NCBI GenBank assembly: GCA_012522505.1
Contig: JAAYKJ010000191.1
Span: 1 to 35,320, forward strand
Direction of reading: 5' to 3'
Origin: Clostridiaceae bacterium
GTDB taxonomy: Bacteria; Bacillota; Clostridia; DSM-8532
DNA: 35,320 bases
Below are positions 26,862 to 35,193 of this stretch, piece by piece. The translations under genes were made by a program, and so were the position numbers. Position 1 is the first letter of the stretch. Every line of letters starts with the position of its first letter. A model generated the notes under the pieces. The model was not told the DNA's origin. It saw only the letters and a program-made list of their open reading frames with translations, and ran no database searches.

Positions 26862-27632
26862 ATGCAAAAAAACAATACAACACTGCAATTCTTCATAACC
26901 CCACATGCCGGGAAAAGGCTTATCGCCAAAGCGTTCATATGCATTCCTGAAATATTGGGCGCATTGGAAAACAAGACTATTGCAATTATTGCAGGTACAA
27001 CAAATGGCTATATCGCACAAGAGCTATTAGCCCATATCGGTCAATCTGAAGGGTTTTCCAGAAATGGTTTTTATCGCGGCATAACTTTGCCACCCCACTA
27101 TAGGGCAAATAATCCCACTGCTGGTTTCACTGGTGATGTTGTGCTGGAAAAGGGGAAGTGGGAAAAAGGAAAAACAATTTTTGATGTGGCGGCTCAACTC
27201 ACAAAAGGGGATATTATCCTAAAAGGCGCGAATGCACTGGACATGATAAACCGAAAAGCCGCTGTCATGATTGGTCATCCGGAAGGTGGAACAATCATGG
27301 CTGCACTAACTGCTGTTATTGGAAAAAGATCTGTATTATACATTCCCGTCGGCTTGGAAAAAAGGGTATGCGGTAATTTAGATGAGATTGCCGCTTCGAT
27401 CAACTCACCAGCGGCGTCAGGACCCCGATTGATACCCATACAAGGAACCATAATTACCGAGTTGGATGCAATCAATGTAATGACCGGCTGTAAGGCCACA
27501 CTGATCGCCGCTGGCGGGATTTGTGGTGCCGAAGGTGGCTATTGGATAGCTGTTACAGGAACAGAAGAACAGGTTTCAAAAGCAGCAAAAATCATACGCT
27601 CGGTCGAAGGCGAGCCACCATGTACACTGTAA
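26862..27632 (+). CDS. Conserved protein of unknown function
   Basis: This 256-residue soluble protein has an organised, conserved look: KRLIAKAFICIPEILGAL, IAIIAGTTNGYIAQELL, FYRGITLPP, KGKTIFDVAAQL, GDIILKGANALD, MIGHPEGGTIMAAL, YIPVGLEKRV, ITELDAINVMTG and AAGGICGAEGGYWIAVTG. The alternating beta strands and glycine-rich turns suggest an alpha/beta enzyme fold that binds a nucleotide or sugar phosphate. I recall similar uncharacterised proteins in bacteria and archaea but no function. AAAGGAG lies six bases before the ATG. It is 71 bases downstream of the MazG-like gene, probably cotranscribed, and ends at a clear terminator. Confidence 0.8.
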   Translation: MQKNNTTLQFFITPHAGKRLIAKAFICIPEILGALENKTIAIIAGTTNGYIAQELLAHIGQSEGFSRNGFYRGITLPPHYRANNPTAGFTGDVVLEKGKWEKGKTIFDVAAQLTKGDIILKGANALDMINRKAAVMIGHPEGGTIMAALTAVIGKRSVLYIPVGLEKRVCGNLDEIAASINSPAASGPRLIPIQGTIITELDAINVMTGCKATLIAAGGICGAEGGYWIAVTGTEEQVSKAAKIIRSVEGEPPCTL

Positions 27633-27665
27633 AAACGCAGGTTAATGCATGATATACGCACAAGT

Positions 27666-27710
27666 AACCTCCATGGTCGTCTTGGTCAGGCGCCTATGGA
27701 GGTTCTTTTA
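27666..27710 (+). terminator. Terminator between convergent genes
   Basis: AACCTCCAT (27666-27674) and ATGGAGGTT (27696-27704) form a perfect 9-bp stem, followed by CTTTTAT on the plus strand. It serves the gene ending at 27632. Confidence 0.8.
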
Positions 27711-27744
27711 TCTGAATGCACCCAATGGCCTGGACTTCCACGCA

Positions 27745-29103
27745 TCAATCCAAATACTCCAGTGCTTCTTCGACAGTTCTGGCAAAGAGCAACTCAACAG
27801 CGTCAGCTGTATTATCTGACGCCTGTTTTTTTCGATTTCCAGCAGGTACGATACACTTCTTAAAACCCATTCGCTGCGCCTCCATGATTCTTTTATCAAC
27901 CTGACTTACAGGACGAACCTCACCCGTCAGCCCCACCTCTCCCATTACAACGATTTCGGAAGCAATCGGTTTGTTTCTAAAGCTGCTGGCAATACTTGCA
28001 ATGATCCCCATGTCGCATGCGGGTTCATCGAGTCTGATTCCCCCCACCACATTAACATACGCATCCATGTTATATAACTGCATCCCCACTTTCTTTTCCA
28101 GAACTGCCATCAACATGGTCAACCGGTTATAGTCGATTCCCGTTGCCATGCGTCTTGGCATCTGAAAGCTGGTTGGGGTGACCAGAGCCTGTATCTCCAA
28201 AAGCATCGGCCGGGTTCCCTCAAGGCTTGCCACCACTACAGATCCGGACTGCTCTTTTGCCCTCCCGTCAAGCAAAAGCCCGGAAGGGTTTCCAACCTCT
28301 ATCAAGCCTTCCTGCCGCATCTCAAACAAGCCAAGTTCATTGGTTGAACCAAAACGGTTTTTGACAGCCCGTAGTATCCTGTAATTCTGATGCCGTTCTC
28401 CTTCGAAATACAACACAGTATCAACCATATGCTCCAAAACCCTTGGTCCTGCAATAGCGCCTTCCTTGGTAACATGACCGACAATAAAAACAGCTATCCC
28501 AAGACCCTTTGCAATGCGCATCAGGTGTCCGGTTACTTCACGCACCTGGCTCACACTTCCGGGAGCGGAAGTTAGCTGTGTGCTGTAAACCGTCTGGATA
28601 GAGTCTAGAATCACAGATTGGGGCTTGTTTTCTTCAATCAATCTTCTCACATTCTCGAAATTGGTTTCAGAAACCATCAGAATATTCTGGTGATTCACTG
28701 AAAGCCTGTCCGCCCTAATCTTTATTTGCTTGATCGATTCCTCCCCGGATATGTACAACACTTTTTGTTTTGGCGACAGGCTCCCACACACCTGGAGAAG
28801 AAGGGTGGATTTCCCGATTCCGGGATCACCACCCACCAGGACCAGGGAGCCATTCACGATTCCGCCTCCAAGCACCCTGTCTAATTCTGACATTCCAGTC
28901 TTTATTCTCTCCTCGGTATCCTTGGACACTTCGGTCAGCGGTATGGCTTTCGGGACAAGCCCCGTTGAAACCGCCTGATGTTTGGCAACCTCAATTTCCT
29001 CTACAAACGTATTCCACTGTAGACAGGCAGGGCATTTCCCCAGCCATTTTCCTGTTTCATATCCGCACTCGGAGCAGACGAATTTTGTTTTCTGTTTCGC
29101 CAA
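27745..29103 (-). CDS. radA: DNA repair protein RadA
   Basis: The 452-residue RadA (Sms) is a RecA-like motor that extends D-loops in recombination and helps branch migration. Visible: a zinc finger with C10, C13, C24 and C27, Walker A GGDPGIGKSTLL, Walker B VILDSIQT, the RadA-specific KNRFGSTNE motif, and a C-terminal Lon-protease-like domain (DMGIIASIASSF, VGLTGEVRPVSQ). The start is TTG at 29101-29103 with only a weak AGGG site; no better start keeps the zinc finger intact. In many Firmicutes radA directly follows clpC; here it is 22 kb away, next to a GH15 gene on the same strand. Confidence 0.96.
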   Translation of the reverse strand: MAKQKTKFVCSECGYETGKWLGKCPACLQWNTFVEEIEVAKHQAVSTGLVPKAIPLTEVSKDTEERIKTGMSELDRVLGGGIVNGSLVLVGGDPGIGKSTLLLQVCGSLSPKQKVLYISGEESIKQIKIRADRLSVNHQNILMVSETNFENVRRLIEENKPQSVILDSIQTVYSTQLTSAPGSVSQVREVTGHLMRIAKGLGIAVFIVGHVTKEGAIAGPRVLEHMVDTVLYFEGERHQNYRILRAVKNRFGSTNELGLFEMRQEGLIEVGNPSGLLLDGRAKEQSGSVVVASLEGTRPMLLEIQALVTPTSFQMPRRMATGIDYNRLTMLMAVLEKKVGMQLYNMDAYVNVVGGIRLDEPACDMGIIASIASSFRNKPIASEIVVMGEVGLTGEVRPVSQVDKRIMEAQRMGFKKCIVPAGNRKKQASDNTADAVELLFARTVEEALEYLD

Positions 29104-29148
29104 TACAAACCCTGCCTTTCCATCGAATTAAATTCCAGATTACTGCCG

Positions 29149-31092
29149 TTATCCAAATATCTGTCCACCTTTATCCAATAACCCTTTCAAGGCCAATACA
29201 TACATCGCATGGGACCAAGTTAATGGGATCACCCAGCAGGGTTTCCCATCCTGTCTGTCGGCTTGTTCTGGCAGAAGATCAAGATGGGTCCTGCTTTTAA
29301 TGCTCCACTCCAAATATTCTGCCGCTTTGTTCAGCTCTCCTGTTTCAAGATGATACAAGGCCATCCATAAAGTCGCAATAACCCATGGGTTGCCTCCAGC
29401 ATAGCTATCGTCCTCATAGCGCCGTATTCCCCCAACCTTCTCACAAACAAGTACATCTTCGATTTTCGCAGCCGTTTTCCGAACAATGGAGTCATCAGGC
29501 GGGAATACTCGAAACGGGACTGAAGTGCCCAACAGGCTGATATCCATTCTGGCATCGGTCTGTGAAACCTCCCATGCAAACCCTTTGGAATTCACCCTTA
29601 TAGTTACAACCTGTTCCGAAGGTTCCTTTCCCCAAGGATTCAGTTTTGTCCGGATACTTCTGAAAAAAACACCGTTCTGGTGATCTACAAGTTCCTTTAT
29701 CATTGCGTCTTTTATTTCCCGCGCAATTTTACGCCAATTACGAGTGGTTTCATCCGCTATCCCCAGTAGTTCACCTATCTGCGACGCGGCATTGATCCCC
29801 GCAACTACAGCAGCCGTCGAATACGTGTGTTCTCCCTTTCGTTCTTCCCATAAGTCAAAACTGGGCTTTGGCAGGTTTGTTTCCGTATCGATAAAGTTTT
29901 CCAGAAAGCCAACCGCCTCGACAACGGCGGGCCACATCTCTTTCAGAAATCGCATATTTTTTGTTGCTTCAAAATGCCTGAGGATACCAAACAATATCGA
30001 GCCTGTTTCATCGATCTGAATGCCCCATGATGGTGCCAGGCGTCCATTCATATGATAGCGCTGATGCCAAAAGCCCTCTGTGTCCTGAACCCGGGAGGCC
30101 CATTCATAAAACCTGGCTGTATCCTGGAAAAGGCCCACTTCATCAAAGGCCTGTGTAATAAAGGCTGCATCCCTTCCCCAACAATATGCATACCGTCCGC
30201 ATTGGGTGAAGCCTTCGTCAATTTCCGGGGAAGCCAAAATACCTCCCGTGCTGTTATTGATCATCAATTTAAACAAAAGCAATGAACGCCTGTAAACACT
30301 GTCTGCGTTCTCGTTTCCACTTATTACCGTTCTACAGCTTTTTAAATAATTATGCCAGTATATTCTTGTGGTATCCACAAGCGTATTGTAATCGGTTGCC
30401 TTTATCCTTCTCATCAAGGCTTTCACATCGTTCATTCCCTTTGCAAAGGCAATATACAGGGTTATTGTCTTCCCACATCCAGGTGGCAATATCCCCACGT
30501 CCCACAGCATGGCACCATCGGGGGACATCCCTATGCTATCCGGACCGACCAGCTTTCCCTCCCATACCGCTCCAAACGGATTATTCCCAATCTGGAATTC
30601 CTTGACCTCCAGGCTGGAACCAACCACCCAATATCCGCCGTGTCGATAATGCATCAATGCATCCAGCTGGAAATCGAACAAAGTACTGCCCATGTCATGT
30701 TGCGATGAGATCACATGGGAAGCAACCCCCATGCCGACATGGACTTCTTCTGAGCCTACGTTTATGATCTCATAATGGCGGATCATAACCGATTCATCGG
30801 GTAAACAAAAATCGGTTTGAATGACCTTCAACGGAAGCTTTGTTAAAAGAGCGGTCGTTTCAAGAATATTGGTGTCATCCAGGTAGCGCTGGGCGTATTG
30901 ATGATCACCTTCACTGAACCATAAAGTGCTGTTTGAAAACCTTGTATCAAAAAAACCTGTCAACATTTTTTCCACATGCTGGGCAAAATCAATATCAGGC
31001 CAATACAGCCGGATAAGTTCGCCCGTTTCGGTTATGCAGCCAAGCATGCTACCATTGCCGATTACTGCGTTATTAATGTAAGACTTACCCAT
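29149..31092 (-). CDS. Glycoside hydrolase family 15 (glucoamylase-type)
   Basis: The 647-residue protein has an N-terminal beta-sandwich (about 1-250) and a C-terminal (alpha/alpha)6 barrel typical of prokaryotic GH15 enzymes. Key sites: YAYCWGRDAAFI (substrate pocket), SFDLWEERKGEHTYST with the likely general acid Glu, DDSYAGGNPWVIATLW, and LLPEQADRQDGKPCWVIPLTWSHA with the likely general base Glu. It would release glucose from alpha-glucans or split trehalose. No signal peptide is visible, so it is probably cytoplasmic. The ATG at 31090-31092 follows GAGG. It may be cotranscribed with radA (45-base gap). Confidence 0.92.
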   Translation of the reverse strand: MGKSYINNAVIGNGSMLGCITETGELIRLYWPDIDFAQHVEKMLTGFFDTRFSNSTLWFSEGDHQYAQRYLDDTNILETTALLTKLPLKVIQTDFCLPDESVMIRHYEIINVGSEEVHVGMGVASHVISSQHDMGSTLFDFQLDALMHYRHGGYWVVGSSLEVKEFQIGNNPFGAVWEGKLVGPDSIGMSPDGAMLWDVGILPPGCGKTITLYIAFAKGMNDVKALMRRIKATDYNTLVDTTRIYWHNYLKSCRTVISGNENADSVYRRSLLLFKLMINNSTGGILASPEIDEGFTQCGRYAYCWGRDAAFITQAFDEVGLFQDTARFYEWASRVQDTEGFWHQRYHMNGRLAPSWGIQIDETGSILFGILRHFEATKNMRFLKEMWPAVVEAVGFLENFIDTETNLPKPSFDLWEERKGEHTYSTAAVVAGINAASQIGELLGIADETTRNWRKIAREIKDAMIKELVDHQNGVFFRSIRTKLNPWGKEPSEQVVTIRVNSKGFAWEVSQTDARMDISLLGTSVPFRVFPPDDSIVRKTAAKIEDVLVCEKVGGIRRYEDDSYAGGNPWVIATLWMALYHLETGELNKAAEYLEWSIKSRTHLDLLPEQADRQDGKPCWVIPLTWSHAMYVLALKGLLDKGGQIFG

Positions 31093-31199
31093 ACAAAACC
31101 TCATGACAGAGTTGGGTCGAATAATGAGACTGGTTGCGCCTCTGGGGCTGGAAGGTTGAACAAATTTCAACCTGCTTTGAGTAGTTTTATACGAAATTC

Positions 31200-31228
31200 A
31201 TTATAGCATTCCCAGAGGTTCAGGTAAA
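31200..31228 (-). promoter_or_regulatory. Promoter of the GH15 gene
   Basis: Extended -10 TGCTATAAT (TATAAT at 31200-31205), a 17-base spacer and TTTACC as -35 (31223-31228), about 110 bases before the GH15 start. Confidence 0.7.
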
Positions 31229-31275
31229 TCAATTATTTCCCAACTCCATGTATATTCGAAAATGATTGATTTACC
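31223..31275. promoter_or_regulatory. Long inverted repeat in the divergent GH15 / glycosyltransferase promoter region
   Basis: GGTAAATCAAT (31223-31233) and ATTGATTTACC (31265-31275) are perfect 11-bp inverted copies 31 bases apart. The left arm includes the GH15 -35. This arrangement fits paired binding sites for a regulator that loops or blocks the promoter; the protein is unknown. Confidence 0.55.
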
Positions 31276-31375
31276 AAACATATTTTTACCGTTGATGTAG
31301 AAAATAAGTCTGCGTGTGAATTTCGGATTGTGTAATACAGAGAAAGAACCAAGTTCAGGATTGTTGGAGGATAAA

Positions 31376-32632
31376 ATGGAAATTGCAATTCATCTAGTGA
31401 TTTTTTCTTTTTCATACTTCGTTCAATTTTTTTTATTTCTGATCGGAGCCTACTATATGATCATCATGATATCTGGATGGATTCCATTTCCAGAGAAAAA
31501 AAACACCAATAAACCTGTACTATACCACCGCTTTGCCATTGTCATCCCTGCCCATAATGAAGACAAAGTAATCAAAAGCATGATCATGAGTTTGAAAAGG
31601 CAACAGTATCCAGCTTCGATGTTCGACATTTTTGTTATCTGTGATAACTGCACCGACAATACCGAATATGAAGCGGAAAGAGCAGGCGCCTGTGTTCTTG
31701 TCCGCTGCAATGATAAAGAACGTGGTAAAGGTTATGCGCTGGATTGGGCGTTTGCAAGAATATTCACCCTGGAAAGCCAATATGACGCAATCTGTGTCTT
31801 TGATGCGGATAATGTTGTCTCTTCCAATTATCTGAATGAAATGAACCAAATGCTTAATCAGGGGCACCAGATCATTCAGGGCTATATTGACAGCAAGAAT
31901 CCTTTTGATTCATGGATTTCCTTGTCCTATTCCATAGCTTTCTGGCTTTCAAACAGAACTTTCCAACAAACCAGATATAATCTGGGGTTAAGCTGCGGAC
32001 TGTGCGGTACAGGCTTTTGTGTTAAAACCGATATTATCCGGGAAATAGGATGGGGTGCAACCTGCTTGACAGAGGATCTGGAATTTACGATGAAGCTTGT
32101 ACTGAATAATAAAAAGGTTGCCTTTTGTAAAAAAGCGATTGTGTATGATGAGAAGCCACTTACTTTTATGCAGTCATGGCGGCAGCGAAAACGCTGGATG
32201 CAGGGGCATACCGATTGTGCACGGCGCTATCTGCCCAAGCTCTTCAAAAAATCTTTCATGGAGGCAAACCTCACGGCTTTAGATTGTGCCATTTACCTGT
32301 TTCAGCCTATTCGATTCATATGCTTTGGTCTGGCTACCCTTTTTTCATGGTTCGGTCAGGCTTTTCCCATGATATCCTTATACATAATTGGATATTCATT
32401 TCCGCCAGAGGTATGGTCGTTGATTGTACTTTTTCAGCTTCTTTTTGGTCCTCTGGTTGTATTGTTCGAAAAAAAATGGAATATTAAAGTACTAATAGGT
32501 TTCATCGTTTATCCATTCTATTGTTTCACATGGTTGCCGGTCACTCTGGCAGGAATAAAGGATGCTCAGCAAAAGGAATGGGACCACACCTGTCACACAA
32601 GGGATATTCGCATTGAAGAGATCGAAAGATAA
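31376..32632 (+). CDS. Membrane glycosyltransferase, family 2
   Basis: The 418-residue protein has an N-terminal membrane segment (about 5-35), a cytoplasmic GT-A domain with FAIVIPAHNEDKVI, CVFDADNVV (DxD metal site), CLTEDLEFTMKL (TED) and WRQRKRWMQGH (QxxRW), then three or four C-terminal membrane segments. This pattern is that of processive GT2 polymer synthases (poly-N-acetylglucosamine, hyaluronan or cellulose type), but the product is not set. GGAGG lies five bases before the chosen ATG; the frame extends 20 codons further up without a site. It is divergent from the GH15 gene. Confidence 0.9.
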   Translation: MEIAIHLVIFSFSYFVQFFLFLIGAYYMIIMISGWIPFPEKKNTNKPVLYHRFAIVIPAHNEDKVIKSMIMSLKRQQYPASMFDIFVICDNCTDNTEYEAERAGACVLVRCNDKERGKGYALDWAFARIFTLESQYDAICVFDADNVVSSNYLNEMNQMLNQGHQIIQGYIDSKNPFDSWISLSYSIAFWLSNRTFQQTRYNLGLSCGLCGTGFCVKTDIIREIGWGATCLTEDLEFTMKLVLNNKKVAFCKKAIVYDEKPLTFMQSWRQRKRWMQGHTDCARRYLPKLFKKSFMEANLTALDCAIYLFQPIRFICFGLATLFSWFGQAFPMISLYIIGYSFPPEVWSLIVLFQLLFGPLVVLFEKKWNIKVLIGFIVYPFYCFTWLPVTLAGIKDAQQKEWDHTCHTRDIRIEEIER

Positions 32633-32819
32633 GTGTTTTATCATCCTGATCATTATTACGGGGTTTTCACGTTTCACTTATCGATAATTCATACTTGATA
32701 ATAGAAGTGCACTACGACATGGGGAAGCATGGAGAGTTTGAATTTTGCTACTTATTGGAGCCTTTTTCTGTTTCAAATTGGTGTAATGAGGTAAAAAAAG
32801 AGTATACCGATCGTAGGGT

Positions 32820-32846
32820 TACTCAATCATCTGATTTTGCCGATAT
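32820..32846 (+). promoter_or_regulatory. SigD (sigma-28) type promoter of the chemotaxis gene
   Basis: A perfect GCCGATAT -10 element (32839-32846) lies 42 bases before the ATG. Fifteen bases upstream is TACT where the TAAA -35 core is expected, a half match. Sigma-D promoters of this kind drive flagellar and chemotaxis genes. Confidence 0.65.
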
Positions 32847-32887
32847 AGGATATGACGCTCTACGATGATTTCCTGGAGGGGGATTGT

Positions 32888-34147
32888 ATGAAGAAGGATA
32901 ACGAAGAAAAAAAGACATCAGCCAATAAAATAGTTCAAATAACCGCGACAATCATCGGCTTTGCGATAGGATTCCTGTTTTTTATGAGGACAGAGGACTG
33001 GATGGTTTTTATCGTCTTTGGTGCTTTCGCTATGGTAGAAGCCTTTGTTGTTCGGACTGTTTTTGAATCTGGTATTAACAAATTGGCAATAAGATTTACT
33101 AATGAAATGCAGAAAATAAAGGATGGGGATTTTTCAGTCCTGATTGTCCCAAAGGAGTATGGTATTCTTGGGCAGGTAGCAACAACCGTGAACACCGTGC
33201 TTAGTGACATAAAAAAACTTATCGATGGTTTCTTCCAATTGTCTCTTGCCATTAACAGCTCTTCCTATACGGTTAAAAATGTTTCAAAGAACGCAACAGA
33301 TGCGATTCAACTGATTTCTCAAACAACCGATGATATCTCCAAGGGCGCTACGAGCCAGGCAGAAGAGGCGCAAAACGGTGTTCTGTCTGTTGAAAAACTA
33401 GCTGACCAGATTAATGCGGTTTATAACAGCTCCAACGAAATTATCATAGAAACAGATAGAATTACTCAGGTCAATACAGCCGGAGTTAATGCGGTTGAAT
33501 CTTTGAAAGAAAAAACCGTTATGAATATCAATGCTTCTGAGAAAATCATTTTGGTTATTGAAAAGCTTATTCAAACGGTGCAGCAGATCACCTCGTTTAC
33601 CGATTCAATAGAAAATATCACAGAACAGACAAACATGCTTGCCCTCAATGCCGCCATTGAAGCAGCCAGAGCTGGGGAAGCAGGCTTGGGGTTTGCAGTT
33701 GTCGCCGATGAAGTGCGCAGGCTCGCCGATCAAAGCAGGCAAGCCAATCTGGAAATCACGAACTTGGTAGAATCGATCAGTGATGATTCCCAAATGGCTG
33801 TCAGCGTTATGGAGGATCTGCGGAATGCAAGCGAGGAGCAGAACCTGTCCGTTGAACAAACAGGTCAGGCATTCTCTGATATAGCAAATGCCATTTACGC
33901 TATCGTTGATAAGTTTAGAAATGTAAACGAATCGGTGAATAAAATGCAGACCGACAAAGATGAGGTTATCAAATCCATCGAGCACATTTCCTCTGTTTCG
34001 CAGGAAACTGCAGCTGCCAGTGAGGAAATGGCCGCAACGACCGACTCTCAGATGAATGCCTTTGACGAGCTTCAGCAGGCATCAACCGATCTGGAGCAGC
34101 TGGTTATCAAGCTGGATGAAAACTTAAAGCGGTATAAGCTGCGCTAG
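32888..34147 (+). CDS. Methyl-accepting chemotaxis protein without a periplasmic sensor domain
   Basis: The 419-residue receptor has two closely spaced N-terminal membrane segments (about 17-58, with only a few residues outside), a HAMP-like linker ([18 protein letters not shown]), and the long signalling coiled coil with the conserved hairpin tip [20 protein letters not shown] and [16 protein letters not shown]. It should couple to CheA and CheW. With no external domain it must sense something in the membrane or cytoplasm, or a partner protein. GGAGGGGG precedes the ATG and a SigD-type promoter lies upstream. Confidence 0.93.
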   Translation: MKKDNEEKKTSANKIVQITATIIGFAIGFLFFMRTEDWMVFIVFGAFAMVEAFVVRTVFESGINKLAIRFTNEMQKIKDGDFSVLIVPKEYGILGQVATTVNTVLSDIKKLIDGFFQLSLAINSSSYTVKNVSKNATDAIQLISQTTDDISKGATSQAEEAQNGVLSVEKLADQINAVYNSSNEIIIETDRITQVNTAGVNAVESLKEKTVMNINASEKIILVIEKLIQTVQQITSFTDSIENITEQTNMLALNAAIEAARAGEAGLGFAVVADEVRRLADQSRQANLEITNLVESISDDSQMAVSVMEDLRNASEEQNLSVEQTGQAFSDIANAIYAIVDKFRNVNESVNKMQTDKDEVIKSIEHISSVSQETAAASEEMAATTDSQMNAFDELQQASTDLEQLVIKLDENLKRYKLR

Positions 34148-34204
34148 GTGGAATTTCACTTGGAAGCAAGCATTACATTCCGTATTGTCAGGCTAAGATA
34201 AAAG

Positions 34205-34242
34205 AATACCCGGCTTGCCGTTTTATTGGCTTGCCGGGTATT
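34205..34242 (+). terminator. Hairpin after the chemotaxis gene
   Basis: AATACCCGGC and GCCGGGTATT form a perfect 10-bp stem with an 18-base loop; GGCTTGCCG occurs twice within it. No T-run follows, so termination may be weak. Confidence 0.6.
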
Positions 34243-34459
34243 GTCTCATTCTGTACTTTATCGTAATTTGGAGAGCAGTCAACTTGATTTGATGGTGTTG
34301 CCATTCATGTATCTTTTTCACTTTTGCAGTCAGGATCGATGATCGTGATTAATACGCTATGAGTCTTCTGGCATAACGTTCCTCTACTGAAAATCCCCAA
34401 GCCTTGTTAGTTTATCATTTCACCTTTGTACAGTATAATAATCATCAGATGCTCTCTGC

Positions 34460-34482
34460 TTGACTAGCAAGTCAGTTTTTTT
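34460..34482 (+). terminator. Candidate terminator at the edge of the accessory region
   Basis: TGACT-AGCA-AGTCA forms a short stem followed by seven T. Between it and the previous hairpin (34243-34459) nothing was recognised. Confidence 0.45.
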
Positions 34483-34499
34483 CCTTTTTAAGTACAAAA

Positions 34500-34763
34500 T
34501 CAACATTCAAGATATATGTTTTCACCTTTTATATTCCCAATTTCCTCAACAGTGCAATAGTTTTGATCAATAACCCTAACAACCACAACTGGAATTCCTT
34601 TTATATTCATCATTCCTATATAAGATACTTGAACTTTAATATCATTTATAATTAAAAACTTTGGTTTTATATCTTTTATTTCTGTATCCCCAATATTCTC
34701 CAAATTTATGTATAGTTGCTGCTTTTCCTTTATTGGAAAAACCGCTGTCACTTTGTATATCAT
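34500..34763 (-). CDS. Small AT-rich protein, candidate immunity protein
   Basis: The 87-residue protein (MIYKVTAVFPIKEKQQLYIN, ending GENIYLEC) is predicted to be mostly beta strand and matches no family I know. It starts 14 bases after the stop of the toxin-tail remnant, with GGGAGTGG before its ATG. This order, toxin then small gene on the same strand, is how immunity genes of polymorphic toxins are placed, which is the only reason for the role given. It is richer in A+T than the core genes. Confidence 0.5.
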   Translation of the reverse strand: MIYKVTAVFPIKEKQQLYINLENIGDTEIKDIKPKFLIINDIKVQVSYIGMMNIKGIPVVVVRVIDQNYCTVEEIGNIKGENIYLEC

Positions 34764-34777
34764 CTTACCACTCCCAA

Positions 34778-35134
34778 TTATTTACCTGGTTTTAGTGTAT
34801 CTATTAGCCTGTCTAAAATCTGCTCAATTATTTGGTCTTCATTTGGCATAAATTGGCCTCCATTTCTAGTTTGGAAATATTTATGTAGCCCTTCATGAAA
34901 AACTGATCTTCTTGTAGAAACATCTTGCCTGAACAAGAAACTGGAATTTCCCGCCTAGTCCAACATATGCGATGCTTCAGCTCCCATTTTTTGCAGGTAC
35001 TCAAGTGCGTCCCCTTTTGCATATTCAGCAGTAACTCCTGGGCGTTTGTTAGCCATCTCAATTAATTCATCAACTGTTGCTGGAGTGCTACGCGTTCCCT
35101 CACTACAAGGACTATAACTATTATATAATTCCTG
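34778..35134 (-). pseudogene. C-terminal remnant of a zincin-like polymorphic toxin, with in-frame TAG
   Basis: One frame of 118 codons encodes PATVDELIEMANKRPGV, then GAEASHMLD, a TAG at 34955-34957, and in the same frame AGNSSFLFRQDVSTRRS, VFHEGLHKYFQ with an HExxH zinc-protease motif, and NEDQIIEQILDRLIDTLKP to a TAA. The layout resembles metallopeptidase tails of polymorphic toxins. The N-terminal delivery part is missing: an earlier TAG (35135-35137) and an IS110 element lie upstream. So this is a tail fragment, probably inactive unless the amber is read through and an upstream start exists. Confidence 0.6.
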
Positions 35135-35193
35135 CTACCATATCTCAATGAAAAAAGAATTTTCTCCCATTGCTTTGCTTCCAGAATATGAAA

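Noticed and set aside
6912-34147. Whole-genome reassignment of TAG to sense.
   Set aside because: At least four intact genes of normal length end in TAG, with terminators or downstream genes placed as expected.
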